Part shown: positions 37,290 to 46,288 of the stretch, piece after piece | Position numbering within the stretch: position 1 is the stretch's first letter | Layout: each line of letters begins with the position of its first letter | Notes under the pieces: model-generated | Databases searched by the model: none | The model's input: the letters and a program-made list of their open reading frames with translations, nothing else | Told to the model about the DNA's origin: nothing | NCBI GenBank assembly: GCA_021821045.1 | Contig: JAKACW010000001.1 | Coordinates: 1 to 64,000 of the forward strand | DNA: 64,000 nucleotides | From: Pseudomonadota bacterium | GTDB lineage: Bacteria; Pseudomonadota; Gammaproteobacteria; JAADHS01 | Direction: 5' to 3' | Made by a program: the position numbers and the translations under genes

Positions 37290-39374
37290 TCAATTCATGG
37301 CAAAACGCGCGCCGCGGAGCGCGCTGACCAGGTCGTCGGCTTGGCCTCGGCGACTTTGGCACGCAATAAACCCGTCACGAATGCCGCTAATGCGCGACCC
37401 TTGCCCGTTCGCAACGGGATAGGGGTTTGTCATACGGTCGAAACAGATCCAATCGCGGTTCCAGGATACGGGCAACCGCGCGCCGCGCGGCTCGGCGTCC
37501 TTAAACAGCAACACGACGATGGAGCGGTCATCGGCGCGATCGAAGCGCCAAGCTGTTGCAACATCCGCGCCGATGGATGGAAGGTTGCTCGCCGTTCGCG
37601 TCCCATCAAGAAGCCAAGCGAGTGCGGCAAACTGCACCGCCAACGGCTTGGGGCTGCCGTCATGCTCGAACAGAGAGTAGATGTTCGTGTTACCGACATA
37701 GCTAGCCGTATAGTGGAAAATCTTCGAGACACCCATTCCAAGTGTCTCGGCGACAGCGCGAACCAACTCGGTATTTTTGTCGTACCAATAGTCCGTGGCT
37801 AGGGGTTCCTTCTGCCAGGCCGGCACGGCATTGGCGTAAAAGGGGAAATTGTGTACGGCGATACCGGGCGCCCACAGTTCGTCGATGCCTTTTCTCGCGG
37901 CGAAATCACGCACCGGCGCGAGCAGCCGCGGCAAATGGTATGCGTTGACACCCAAGATATCGGCATAGGATGCCGGCATATGGTCGAACACCTCGCGAAA
38001 GGACTGATCGAGGCTATTCAAGATCACCTGCGCGGACGGATCCGCGCGCTTCACTGCCTCGTAACCGACCTTGTGCCACTGCGCATACTCCTTCATATCG
38101 GTCCAGCAGTCGCGCTTGTACGACTTTTCGCGCACATCCCATATCTCATCGCCAATGGTCCAGTGCTTCACGCTGCCACGGTAGTGCTCGACCATGCGGC
38201 CAACGTAGCGGCCCCACAATTCGCGCCGCTTCTCCCTCGAATACTGTCGGGCCCACGTCGGTGTCTGGCACGGCTCAAGCGTGAACATCATTTCGAAGCC
38301 GTGCGCCTTGGCCAGTTCCACGTCGGCGTCGTACCAGAGAAACTTGCCTTGTTCTTTCTCCACCAAGCTCCAATAGTTCAGGCGCGCATTGGAGGTCAAG
38401 GTGGCAATCCAGCGGAACCCCAGGCCCGACAGCACCGTCAGCGACTCGGGCGCGATGGTCGCGTAGGCGCCAAAGCGGGCGAACTGAGGCGGAACGGATC
38501 GCGCCGGCCTGAGATAGGCCAAGTGAACCTCGCTCAACGCATCGCCGCCGGCCCCCTGTTCAAGCGTCACACGGTAAAGACCAAAGTCAGATACGGGAAG
38601 CTCCACTTTTTCGACCAGGCCGGACTGGGGCTGGATGTTGAGCACCACGGGGACACTGGCTACCTCGGCGCCGTCAACCGCAAACACTCTGACCGTGTAG
38701 GACAGCGCCGCCATGGCATTGCCGCCGTTGTAGGCGCGCAAATTCACATAGGGAGTTGCACCGCTAAAGAATAGGTGGCCGGGCCTGTCCACGGCGATAC
38801 CGGCCACAGCCGCGGCTTCATCACGCGCGCCCGCTGCGGCGATGACCACATCGTCGAGCCAGAGGTGCCCCGGGCTTGAACTTCTCACGTTGATGCCCCA
38901 GTAAACACCCGTCGACGCTGCGGCCTGGAATGGCAGTCTCAAACGCGACCACTCCCTGCCGACACTGAAATGCCGCTCCGCAAGCACCTTGGCGGTGTCG
39001 TCGCCAATCCCGGCGGTCGTGATATACAACCGCCCGTCGCGACGGTCCTCGCTGCGCACCCAGACAGACAATTCGTACTGCTTTCTTTTGGCCGCCGCCA
39101 CCGGGACGGCGCTGCGAAATCCGATACCATCGATCGTAACCGGCGCGGTCGAGTTGGCGAGGCGGGAGAATGGAATCTTGGCGCTGACCAGACCCTCGGT
39201 TTTAGTTGTCATATCCAGAGTCACGGCAGCGGGACCGGAAATATACCAGCGCTCAACGGCAAAGCGGTGATCGACCCCACCTTCGAATCCTCCGTTGTAG
39301 AAGAGGTTTTGGGCTGATGCCGCGTTACCCCATATATTTAAGAGCAGCAATAGCACGCCGATTAGAGCCGACAT
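37290..39374 (-). CDS. Exported glycoside hydrolase-like protein with N-terminal carbohydrate-binding module
   Basis: 694 residues. The signal peptide ends near GNAASA, then QNLFYNGGFEGG starts a CBM-like jelly roll (about 25-190). A second beta domain follows, then from about residue 310 a TIM barrel of clan GH-A character (FGAYATIAPESLTVL, MMFTLEPCQTPTWA). At the usual acid/base site the sequence is TIGDEIWD, so Asp409 replaces the standard Asn before Glu410. I cannot find the usual strand-7 nucleophile Glu; the matching region reads LWAPGIAVHN. It may be an unusual hydrolase or a sugar-binding relative acting on the EPS in the periplasm or outside. Confidence 0.7.
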   Translation of the reverse strand: MSALIGVLLLLLNIWGNAASAQNLFYNGGFEGGVDHRFAVERWYISGPAAVTLDMTTKTEGLVSAKIPFSRLANSTAPVTIDGIGFRSAVPVAAAKRKQYELSVWVRSEDRRDGRLYITTAGIGDDTAKVLAERHFSVGREWSRLRLPFQAAASTGVYWGINVRSSSPGHLWLDDVVIAAAGARDEAAAVAGIAVDRPGHLFFSGATPYVNLRAYNGGNAMAALSYTVRVFAVDGAEVASVPVVLNIQPQSGLVEKVELPVSDFGLYRVTLEQGAGGDALSEVHLAYLRPARSVPPQFARFGAYATIAPESLTVLSGLGFRWIATLTSNARLNYWSLVEKEQGKFLWYDADVELAKAHGFEMMFTLEPCQTPTWARQYSREKRRELWGRYVGRMVEHYRGSVKHWTIGDEIWDVREKSYKRDCWTDMKEYAQWHKVGYEAVKRADPSAQVILNSLDQSFREVFDHMPASYADILGVNAYHLPRLLAPVRDFAARKGIDELWAPGIAVHNFPFYANAVPAWQKEPLATDYWYDKNTELVRAVAETLGMGVSKIFHYTASYVGNTNIYSLFEHDGSPKPLAVQFAALAWLLDGTRTASNLPSIGADVATAWRFDRADDRSIVVLLFKDAEPRGARLPVSWNRDWICFDRMTNPYPVANGQGSRISGIRDGFIACQSRRGQADDLVSALRGARFAMN

Positions 39375-39395
39375 TGGTTTGGTCCCACCCGGTGA

Positions 39396-39863
39396 CTAGC
39401 CAGACAACACTGGATCGGTGGCGACTGCGAAACCCGCTGGAACCACCGCGACGGGGCAGGTTGCGCCCTGGACCACGCTGCGGCACACGCTCCCCATGAA
39501 CAACTCGCCGACAACACCTCTACTAGAGGCGCCCAAAAGGATGTAGCCCGCCTTGAGACGCTGGGCATGTTCGAGAATCTTCTCCGCTGTCGCCCCTTGC
39601 ACCAGCAAAGAGGTCACTGCAAGCCCCGAGTTAGCGAACTCTTGCCCCAGTTCGTTCAAGCGCCGGTGCTCCTCCCGATAGTGTCGCGCCTGGGCATCGC
39701 GAACCGTGTCGGGCCCGGCCTCGTAGCCAACGAACTCCGGATCGGGCGCGGCCACATGAAGTAGCCAAACATGGCCGTTTAGGCGTGACGCCAACTCGCG
39801 GGCCGCGCGAACCACGCCATCGGTAACTGGCGAAAAATCGACCCCGACGACTATGGTTGTCAC
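39396..39863 (-). CDS. Universal stress protein (UspA family)
   Basis: 155 residues in a single Usp domain. It begins TTIVVGVDFSPVTDG and has the ATP-binding signature G-x2-G-x9-G-S/T as GASSRGVVGELFMGS near residue 115, so it is likely of the nucleotide-binding type. It is the first gene of the minus operon leading to the GH-like protein, flippase, GT4 and asnB, an unusual companion for EPS genes. It suggests stress-linked expression, but its role here is unknown. Confidence 0.88.
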   Translation of the reverse strand: MTTIVVGVDFSPVTDGVVRAARELASRLNGHVWLLHVAAPDPEFVGYEAGPDTVRDAQARHYREEHRRLNELGQEFANSGLAVTSLLVQGATAEKILEHAQRLKAGYILLGASSRGVVGELFMGSVCRSVVQGATCPVAVVPAGFAVATDPVLSG

Positions 39864-40017
39864 TTAATGGACCCCTCTCACGCAAAAAATCCGCTAGGTC
39901 TTGGAACGACCTCGCGGCGGCGAGTTTAACCCAGCCGTTAGGCGGTTTCCAAGCGTTTCGCCGACGCAACACGGCGGTCAGGACGCACCGCAAAAAGTGG
40001 GGCGCAGATTGCCGCGA

Positions 40018-40051
40018 CGAGCGATTTTCTGTCACATTCCTCTGGGATACT
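40018..40051 (+). promoter_or_regulatory. Possible PhoB-like promoter of the MBOAT gene
   Basis: Plus-strand CTGTCAC (40029-40035) is a perfect half-repeat; its upstream partner (40018-40024) is poor. After ten bases comes GATACT (40046-40051), four of six matches to TATAAT. It lies in the 270-base divergent gap between the Usp and MBOAT genes. Nothing else is recognisable there. Confidence 0.3.
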
Positions 40052-40133
40052 ATATGGTCTTTGTCATTATCGCCTGCCGCGATGGGCACCCAAGCCTCGT
40101 GACGACCGGGGTGCCACAGACTCGAACTGAACC

Positions 40134-41804
40134 ATGCTATTTAATTCACCCGAATTTGCGATCTTCTTCCTGATCATTTTCTTCGCCTATTGGTCCTTGC
40201 GGAAGAGGCTAACCCCGCAGAATCACCTGTTGCTCGTGGCCAGCTACGTATTCTACGGTTGGTGGGACGTCCGGTTTCTGTTCCTCATCGTCCTTACCAC
40301 CGTCATAGACTACTGCGCTGCACTGTTGATCGACAGAGGCGCCCTCACGGTGCGGCAGCGCGTCTCCGCAAGTACATTTCTGATCGTCTGCGCGCTGCTA
40401 TTCGTGGTGCCGCAATGGCAAGCTCTGTGGCTCACCCGGGAGGGCTTGGCGTATTCGCTGCATGTCGACTGGAGCATGCTGTTCGATAACCCTTTCGGGT
40501 GGAAAGTTCTTGGCGCCACTCTTACCGCCATCGCACTTGGCAATGCGGTCTATCCCTTCGTGCGCAACCTTTCCGAAGGCGCGCTGCGTAAGCTCATCGT
40601 AACGGCTAGCATCGTCGCGAACCTGACGATATTGGGCTTTTTCAAATATTTCAATTTCTTCGCCGACAGCTTTGCGGAACTGTATGTGCGAATCCTCGGC
40701 GTTCAGCCCGACTGGGTCACACTTAACATCGTGCTGCCCGTGGGAATTTCCTTTTACACCTTTCAGACCATGAGCTACACCATCGATGTCTACCGCCGCG
40801 ACATGAAGGCGACGGACAGACTAAGTGAGTTTGCGACCTATCTGGCGTTCTTTCCCCAACTGGTCGCCGGCCCCATCGAACGGGGCGCTCATCTGTTGCC
40901 CCAGTTCCAACGTCCGCGCCATTGGCCCTCACGGGAGCAAATTCGCGAAGGGGTTTGGCTCATTTTCTGGGGCTTATTCAAGAAGCTTGTCATCGCCGAC
41001 AATATGGCGACCATCGTCAATCGCAGCTTCGAGCCGTTCGATAGTCTCTCGTCAACGGTCGCGCCCACTGACGGGCTGACTTTGCTCGTCGCGCTCTACG
41101 CCTTTGCGCTGCAGATATACTGCGATTTCTCCGGCTACAGCGACATCGCCCGCGGGACTGGAAAGTTGCTCGGCTTCGACATCATGGTGAATTTCAGGCT
41201 GCCCTACTTCGCCACCAGTCCGTCCTCGTTTTGGCGCCGCTGGCACATCAGCCTGTCGACCTGGTTGCGGGACTACCTATACATTCCCCTCGGCGGGAAT
41301 CGCGGCAGCCCCTGGATGACCTATCGCAATTTAACGCTGACAATGGTGTTGGGCGGACTGTGGCACGGCGCGGCATGGAACTTCGCCTTGTGGGGACTTT
41401 ATCACGGACTGCTCCTGAGCGTTTACCGAGCGCTGAATCTACGGACCGAACGGGGCGCGTACCGCTGGTGGACCCTCGGTGCGATGGGCCTGCTCATGTT
41501 TCATTTCACCTGCATCGGTTGGCTGTTGTTTCGCGCCCAGAACGTCGAAACCATCGGCATCTTTCTGGAAAGCATCATTCTGCATCCTGTTGCTTCCGGT
41601 CAGACCTTCAGCGATCTCAAGGACATCTTGTTTTACGGTTGGTTTCTGCTGCTGTTTCAGGTCATCCAAGAAAGAACAAACGATTTGAACCCAATGCGCA
41701 GGTGGCACTGGTTTTGGCGCCTCAACGTGTGGCTGTACATCCTGATGTCGTTGTGGACGCTATCCAGCGCGGGCGGGCAAGAATTCATCTATTTCGCATT
41801 TTGA
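40134..41804 (+). CDS. MBOAT-family glycan O-acyltransferase (AlgI-like)
   Basis: A 556-residue polytopic membrane protein starting MLFNSPEFAIFFLIIFFAYW, the usual AlgI-type N-terminus. The MBOAT hallmark GGLWHGAAWNF carries the conserved His411. Other blocks include GISFYTFQTMSYTID, FPQLVAGPIERG and QIYCDFSGYSDIARG. It passes an acetyl group across the inner membrane for O-acetylation of the exported polysaccharide. Its partner is the SGNH protein four bases downstream. Confidence 0.93.
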   Translation: MLFNSPEFAIFFLIIFFAYWSLRKRLTPQNHLLLVASYVFYGWWDVRFLFLIVLTTVIDYCAALLIDRGALTVRQRVSASTFLIVCALLFVVPQWQALWLTREGLAYSLHVDWSMLFDNPFGWKVLGATLTAIALGNAVYPFVRNLSEGALRKLIVTASIVANLTILGFFKYFNFFADSFAELYVRILGVQPDWVTLNIVLPVGISFYTFQTMSYTIDVYRRDMKATDRLSEFATYLAFFPQLVAGPIERGAHLLPQFQRPRHWPSREQIREGVWLIFWGLFKKLVIADNMATIVNRSFEPFDSLSSTVAPTDGLTLLVALYAFALQIYCDFSGYSDIARGTGKLLGFDIMVNFRLPYFATSPSSFWRRWHISLSTWLRDYLYIPLGGNRGSPWMTYRNLTLTMVLGGLWHGAAWNFALWGLYHGLLLSVYRALNLRTERGAYRWWTLGAMGLLMFHFTCIGWLLFRAQNVETIGIFLESIILHPVASGQTFSDLKDILFYGWFLLLFQVIQERTNDLNPMRRWHWFWRLNVWLYILMSLWTLSSAGGQEFIYFAF

Positions 41805-41808
41805 CGAT

Positions 41809-42897
41809 ATGGCCATATCATCATTAATACGCAACCTTAGTCGCCCGGGAGTATTCGTGCTTGTAGCTGTCGCGTGGACATTGGTGGCGGCCGAGCTGTT
41901 TCTGCGAGCCTTTGCGCCGGTGCCCATGCTGCCGCGGTTCGTCGAACCGACCTATTATGGCGTTCGCGGCAATTCCCCCGACATGCAATTCTTGCATCGG
42001 ACGCGGGACTACGAGATCCAAATTCGCATCAATAAACAAGGCATGCGCGCCGATCGTGAGTTCACTTACGAAAAGCCGCCGGGGGTTACTCGCATTGTAG
42101 TACTGGGAGATTCGTTCGGTCTCGGCTATGAGGTGGACTTGCAGAACACCTTTCTCAGCCGGATGGAACAGCGCTTGACGGCAGCGGGGCGAAAAGTCGA
42201 AGTCATCAATCTCAGCGTGTCGGGGCATGGCACGGCGGAGGAACTCCTGGTTCTGCAAAACGAGGGCCTAAGATACTTCCCCGATCTTGTGCTGTTGGTG
42301 TGGCACGAGACGGACTATCAGAACAATGCGGAATCAAGACTTTTTCGACTGGACGAGCGGGGGCGATTGGTGCGAGAGGCGCAGTCCTACCTGCCGGCCG
42401 AAGCCATTCGCGCGTTTTTGGCCAGGATCCCCGGTTACCAGTGGCTCTCGACCCACAGCCAGGCCTTCACGTTTTTGCGCGAAAAAGGCGCAAGCTGGTA
42501 CAAAATCGTCACGCGATTTCTTAGCGGCAGTCAGCGCTACCCCGCCCTGGACGAGATAAACGTCGCGCAAGTCGAGTACCCGCCCGTCGTTCCAGAGGGT
42601 GAAAAACGCCTGGCTCTGGCGCTGCTGCAGCGTATAAAAGAGGAAAGCACGACTAATGGCGCAGCCCTACTCATACTTGACGTCCCTGTGCGCATCTCGC
42701 GAAGCGAGTTCTATTCTTCCTTTCCCCGGGGGGATGAAGGCGCGCCACTTTACTTCAACGTCGTGAACCCCATCCCGGTGTTCGAACAACATGAGGGCGA
42801 ACTTCTTTACTGGGAACAGTCCCACGGTCATTTCACCCCGCTGGCCTGCCGTTTGGTGGGCGAGGAGCTGGCGACGGCCATCCTGACAGTGCTGTAG
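41809..42897 (+). CDS. Membrane-anchored SGNH hydrolase-fold protein, partner of the MBOAT
   Basis: 362 residues with an N-terminal membrane anchor (VFVLVAVAWTLVAAELFL) and then a periplasmic SGNH domain. Block I is VVLGDSFGLGYE with Ser102, block II INLSVSGHGTAEE, block III LVWHETD where Asn is not obvious, and block V QSHGHFTPLACR. In alginate-type systems such proteins (AlgJ/AlgX) hand the acetyl group from the MBOAT to the polymer; that role is inferred from adjacency. It converges with wecB, whose stop is 12 bases away. Confidence 0.82.
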   Translation: MAISSLIRNLSRPGVFVLVAVAWTLVAAELFLRAFAPVPMLPRFVEPTYYGVRGNSPDMQFLHRTRDYEIQIRINKQGMRADREFTYEKPPGVTRIVVLGDSFGLGYEVDLQNTFLSRMEQRLTAAGRKVEVINLSVSGHGTAEELLVLQNEGLRYFPDLVLLVWHETDYQNNAESRLFRLDERGRLVREAQSYLPAEAIRAFLARIPGYQWLSTHSQAFTFLREKGASWYKIVTRFLSGSQRYPALDEINVAQVEYPPVVPEGEKRLALALLQRIKEESTTNGAALLILDVPVRISRSEFYSSFPRGDEGAPLYFNVVNPIPVFEQHEGELLYWEQSHGHFTPLACRLVGEELATAILTVL

Positions 42898-42909
42898 AAG
42901 CAAAGAAGC

Positions 42910-44094
42910 TTATTTGCCAACGCCGATTGCTTGAAACGCGCCGCTGCTGATTGTTCCGGTGCTCAGGCCCAGCAGATAGGCAATGCGCTTGCTCGCCAAG
43001 CCGTCGCCGTAGGGGTTGTGCGCCGTGCTCATTTTTTCGTAAACCGCGGGATCCGAAAGCAGTTCTTCCACGTTGGAGATGATTCGCGCGCGATCCGTAC
43101 CCACCAGGCGAACCGTTCCCGCGTCGACCGCTTCCGGGCGCTCGGTGACGTCCCGCATAACCAGCACCGGCTTCCCCAAAGATGGCGCCTCCTCTTGCAC
43201 CCCGCCGGAGTCGGTCAATATCAAATCCGATTGATCCATCAGCCATACGAACGGCGCGTAGTCCAGCGGACTGATCAGGTGAACGTTCTCCAGACCACCT
43301 AGTACGTCGTTGACCGGCTTCTGCACATTGGGATTGAGGTGCACGGGATAAATAAAATCCCAGTCTCTGTAGTTGTGGGCGAGATGACGTATGGCTTGGC
43401 ACAAGTCCTTAAACCCTTGACCGAAGTTCTCACGCCGGTGGCCGGTGATGAGGATCAGTTTGCGCTGCGGATCGCGAATCGTCGCCACGAGTTCGGCCCC
43501 GAGCAAGTCCGTCCAAGTCGTTTCATCGTATGCCGCGACTTGGCCACGAACGTGAAACAGCGCGTCGATGACCGTGTTTCCCGTCACCCAGATTTTTTCC
43601 AGCGGGATGTTTTCCTTGAGCAGGTTGTTCATGGACCTGTCGGTCGGCGCGAAGTGATAGTCCGCGACCCGGCTCACCATGGCACGATTGGCCTCTTCCG
43701 GGAAAGGCGCCCACAGATTGTGAGTGCGCAACCCCGCCTCCACGTGCCCGATGGGTACGCGCTCATAGAACGCTGCCAGTGCGCCGGCCAAACACGTTGT
43801 CGTGTCGCCCTGAACCAGCACAATGTCAGGGCGCTCGCTGCGCAAGACATCGCGCAGGCCAAGCAAAGCCCGGGAGGTGACATCGAAGAGATCCTGTCCC
43901 GGCGCCATGATGTTCAGATCGTGATGCGGCGTGATATCGAAAAGGTTCAACACCTGGTCCAACATCTGCCGGTGCTGCGCCGTAACGCAGACTCGCGATT
44001 CGAACGCGGGATCCGCATCCAACGCCTTCACCACCGGCGCGAGCTTGATGGCCTCGGGCCGCGTACCGAAAATGGACAGAACCCGTACGGTCAC
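42910..44094 (-). CDS. wecB: UDP-N-acetylglucosamine 2-epimerase
   Basis: 394 residues, the normal length. It converts UDP-GlcNAc to UDP-ManNAc. Motifs seen: [18 protein letters not shown] at the N-terminus, [46 protein letters not shown] and [11 protein letters not shown]. The start overlaps the wecC stop (ATGA), so the pair is coupled. Cytosolic; it supplies precursor for wecC and for the WecG-type transferase at 6306-7052. Confidence 0.95.
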   Translation of the reverse strand: MTVRVLSIFGTRPEAIKLAPVVKALDADPAFESRVCVTAQHRQMLDQVLNLFDITPHHDLNIMAPGQDLFDVTSRALLGLRDVLRSERPDIVLVQGDTTTCLAGALAAFYERVPIGHVEAGLRTHNLWAPFPEEANRAMVSRVADYHFAPTDRSMNNLLKENIPLEKIWVTGNTVIDALFHVRGQVAAYDETTWTDLLGAELVATIRDPQRKLILITGHRRENFGQGFKDLCQAIRHLAHNYRDWDFIYPVHLNPNVQKPVNDVLGGLENVHLISPLDYAPFVWLMDQSDLILTDSGGVQEEAPSLGKPVLVMRDVTERPEAVDAGTVRLVGTDRARIISNVEELLSDPAVYEKMSTAHNPYGDGLASKRIAYLLGLSTGTISSGAFQAIGVGK

Positions 44095-45296
44095 TGAATT
44101 ATTCCGCGGGTGTCGATGAGGATTTTTTCTTTAAGCTCTGCGGCTTTGAGCTTGCGAAACGGCTTGTGGTCCACGAGCAACAGCAGAATGTCCGCCTTTT
44201 TGATCACTTCGTGGTGGGGAAGCAAAGGAATCTCTGGGTGCTCCTCCAGATTCGGCTCGCTCACCAGAATCTCGCCCACACCGTCGCGAATCAATTGTTG
44301 AACAATGTGCAATGCCGGCGATTCCCGCAGGTCGTCGACATCCGCTTTAAACGCCAGCCCCAGGCAACCGATGGTCGGGCGGTGAAACTTCGCCGCAACC
44401 CGTTTGACTTTATCGACTACCCAGCCGGGTTTGGCGTCGTTAACCTCGCGCGCCGTGCGCACCAGTCGCGCCAGATCCGGCGCCCCGGCGACGATGAACC
44501 ACGGATCAACCGCGATACAGTGGCCGCCCACCCCCGGTCCGGGCTGCAGGATATTCACCCGGGGATGGCGGTTGGCGAGACTGATCAGCTCGCCCACGTT
44601 GATCTCTTCCTTGTCGCAGATGAGGGACATCTCATTGGCAAAGGCGATATTGACGTCGCGAAACGCATTCTCGGTGAGCTTCGCGAGCTCGGCCGTTCTG
44701 GCGTTCGTGGCAATGACGTCACCGCGCACGAAGGACTCATAGAACTCAACCGCTTTGGCGGTTGACGCCTCGTTGATGCCACCGACCAAACGATCGTTTT
44801 CGATCAATTCGACCAAAATACGCCCCGGCAGCACGCGCTCCGGACAGTGGGCGACAAAGACGTCCTCATCGACGTCATGCCCCGCCTCGCGAAGAATACG
44901 CGCCACGACGTTTTCGGTCGTGCCGACGGGACTGGTGGATTCGAGAATGACCAAGTTGCCCGCTTTAACGTAAGGCGCAATGCGCTTGGTGGCCTCTTCA
45001 ATGTAAGAGACATCCGGCTGATGGCCCTCCCGGAAGGGCGTGGGTACAGCGATGATGAACACATCCGCTTCACATGGCTCGAGGCCGGCGGTCAAATTGC
45101 CCGATTGCACGGCCGACTTGACGAGAATATCCAGGTCCGGCTCGACGATGTGGATCCCGCCACGGTTGATCGTATCAACAACTCTTTGCGATACATCATA
45201 GCCATAGACGGAAAAACCTTTAGTTCCAAGCAATGAGGCCGTGGGAAGCCCTATGTACCCTAACCCCACAACACAGACTTTTTTGTTTGCACTCAT
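44091..45296 (-). CDS. wecC: UDP-N-acetyl-D-mannosamine dehydrogenase
   Basis: 401 residues from the ATG at 45296 (MSANKK). It oxidises UDP-ManNAc to UDP-ManNAcA with NAD in two steps. The N-terminal Rossmann motif is [16 protein letters not shown]; the catalytic Cys lies in [13 protein letters not shown]; the C-terminal domain shows [20 protein letters not shown]. WecC rather than a UDP-Glc dehydrogenase is favoured by direct coupling to wecB. A phased-repeat promoter lies about 95-127 bases upstream. An acidic EPS is implied. Confidence 0.93.
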   Translation of the reverse strand: MSANKKVCVVGLGYIGLPTASLLGTKGFSVYGYDVSQRVVDTINRGGIHIVEPDLDILVKSAVQSGNLTAGLEPCEADVFIIAVPTPFREGHQPDVSYIEEATKRIAPYVKAGNLVILESTSPVGTTENVVARILREAGHDVDEDVFVAHCPERVLPGRILVELIENDRLVGGINEASTAKAVEFYESFVRGDVIATNARTAELAKLTENAFRDVNIAFANEMSLICDKEEINVGELISLANRHPRVNILQPGPGVGGHCIAVDPWFIVAGAPDLARLVRTAREVNDAKPGWVVDKVKRVAAKFHRPTIGCLGLAFKADVDDLRESPALHIVQQLIRDGVGEILVSEPNLEEHPEIPLLPHHEVIKKADILLLLVDHKPFRKLKAAELKEKILIDTRGIIQ

Positions 45297-45389
45297 TTGC
45301 ACGCACCGTTGTTTGCCCAGAGACCGGCCCTTTCGCGATCTGGTTCGTTCGCAAATACGAACTCGTCAGAGCGGATGTCACCACGATCA

Positions 45390-45423
45390 ATCCTAATCTT
45401 GATTTATAACAATTGTGTGACCG
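45390..45423 (-). promoter_or_regulatory. Putative PhoB-dependent promoter of wecC-wecB
   Basis: Minus-strand CGGTCAC-ACAA-TTGTTAT (45423-45406), ten bases, then TAGGAT (45395-45390). It fills much of the 137-base gap before wecC and gives a leader of about 85 bases. Confidence 0.52.
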
Positions 45424-45433
45424 CTGGCTGCAG

Positions 45434-46264
45434 TCACTTCTTTTTGCGAGCGCCTTCGGGACTTCTGTTCAGAACCGTGCCGAGGATGGGCACGGTGCCA
45501 ATGAGACCCATTGCTTTGTTGAGGTCCTTGTGCCGCGTCTTCCCCTCGCATACCACCAATAATGCGGCATCGATGTACGGCGCAAACATGATGGTCTCGT
45601 CGCCCTCGAGCACGGGCGGAACATCGAATATGATGATTCTCTTGGCGTAGCGGGACTTCATTTCGTCGACCAATCCCACCATCCGGGGCGAGGACAACAA
45701 CTCGGACGCCCCGGTGATGCTGTCCCTGCCGGGCAGGAATACGAAACGCGCGATTTCCGGATTGACCAAAATCCGATCCAAGGAGACGTTGTCCAGCAGA
45801 TAGTCGCGAAGGCCAAACTCCGGGGTGTAGTCGAAATAGCGGTGCACGCTGGGCGAACGGAGGTTAAGATCCACCAGCAAGACAGTGTGGTTGACCTCTT
45901 TGGCCATACTTAGGGCGAGATTGATCGCCGTCAACGTAGTGCCTTCAGCGCTGTGCGGGCTGGTTACAGCGAGTGTCGTCCATTCATGTTCCGCCATGCG
46001 CTGTAACACTTGCGTACGAAGCACCTTGTACGCCGTCGTCGCTTCGTGACCGGGGTCGTTGACAATGATTCGATTCCTGGTCAGCACGGCGTCCGCCACC
46101 TTGATCTTGCGCGTTTTTGAATAAACGATTCCCTCAGCGCGCTCCTGCTCACCCGACACTTCGACGGCAAGAGGACCGCTGAAACTTCTGGTCTCACGCA
46201 ATGCGGCGACCTGGCGGTCCTCACGCGCTCTCTTCAGCGTCTCTTTGATAGGTTCCATATTCAT
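45434..46264 (-). CDS. CpsD/BY-kinase-like ATPase with degenerate P-loop
   Basis: 276 residues in the CpsD/CapB/EpsG layout, the cytosolic partner of Wzz-type co-polymerases. The fold is recognisable: VTSPHSAEGTTLTAINLALS at 100-119, VLLVDLNLRSPSVHRYF at 128-144, IIIFDVPPVLEGDE near 213. The Walker A lysine is absent: the expected GK[ST]T reads GTT (Thr109 in place of Lys). The A-prime motif has Asn134 in place of the usual second Asp, and there is no C-terminal tyrosine cluster (it ends LNRSPEGARKKK). It is therefore probably a non-catalytic regulator of chain length. It lies 24 bases after the Wzz-like gene. Confidence 0.8.
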   Translation of the reverse strand: MNMEPIKETLKRAREDRQVAALRETRSFSGPLAVEVSGEQERAEGIVYSKTRKIKVADAVLTRNRIIVNDPGHEATTAYKVLRTQVLQRMAEHEWTTLAVTSPHSAEGTTLTAINLALSMAKEVNHTVLLVDLNLRSPSVHRYFDYTPEFGLRDYLLDNVSLDRILVNPEIARFVFLPGRDSITGASELLSSPRMVGLVDEMKSRYAKRIIIFDVPPVLEGDETIMFAPYIDAALLVVCEGKTRHKDLNKAMGLIGTVPILGTVLNRSPEGARKKK

Positions 46265-46288
46265 TTCGTGCTCCGAAAACGGACCGTC

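Noticed and set aside
37851-38774. A 307-codon plus-strand open frame
   Set aside because: Shadow of the glycoside-hydrolase-like gene on the other strand; no recognisable protein features.
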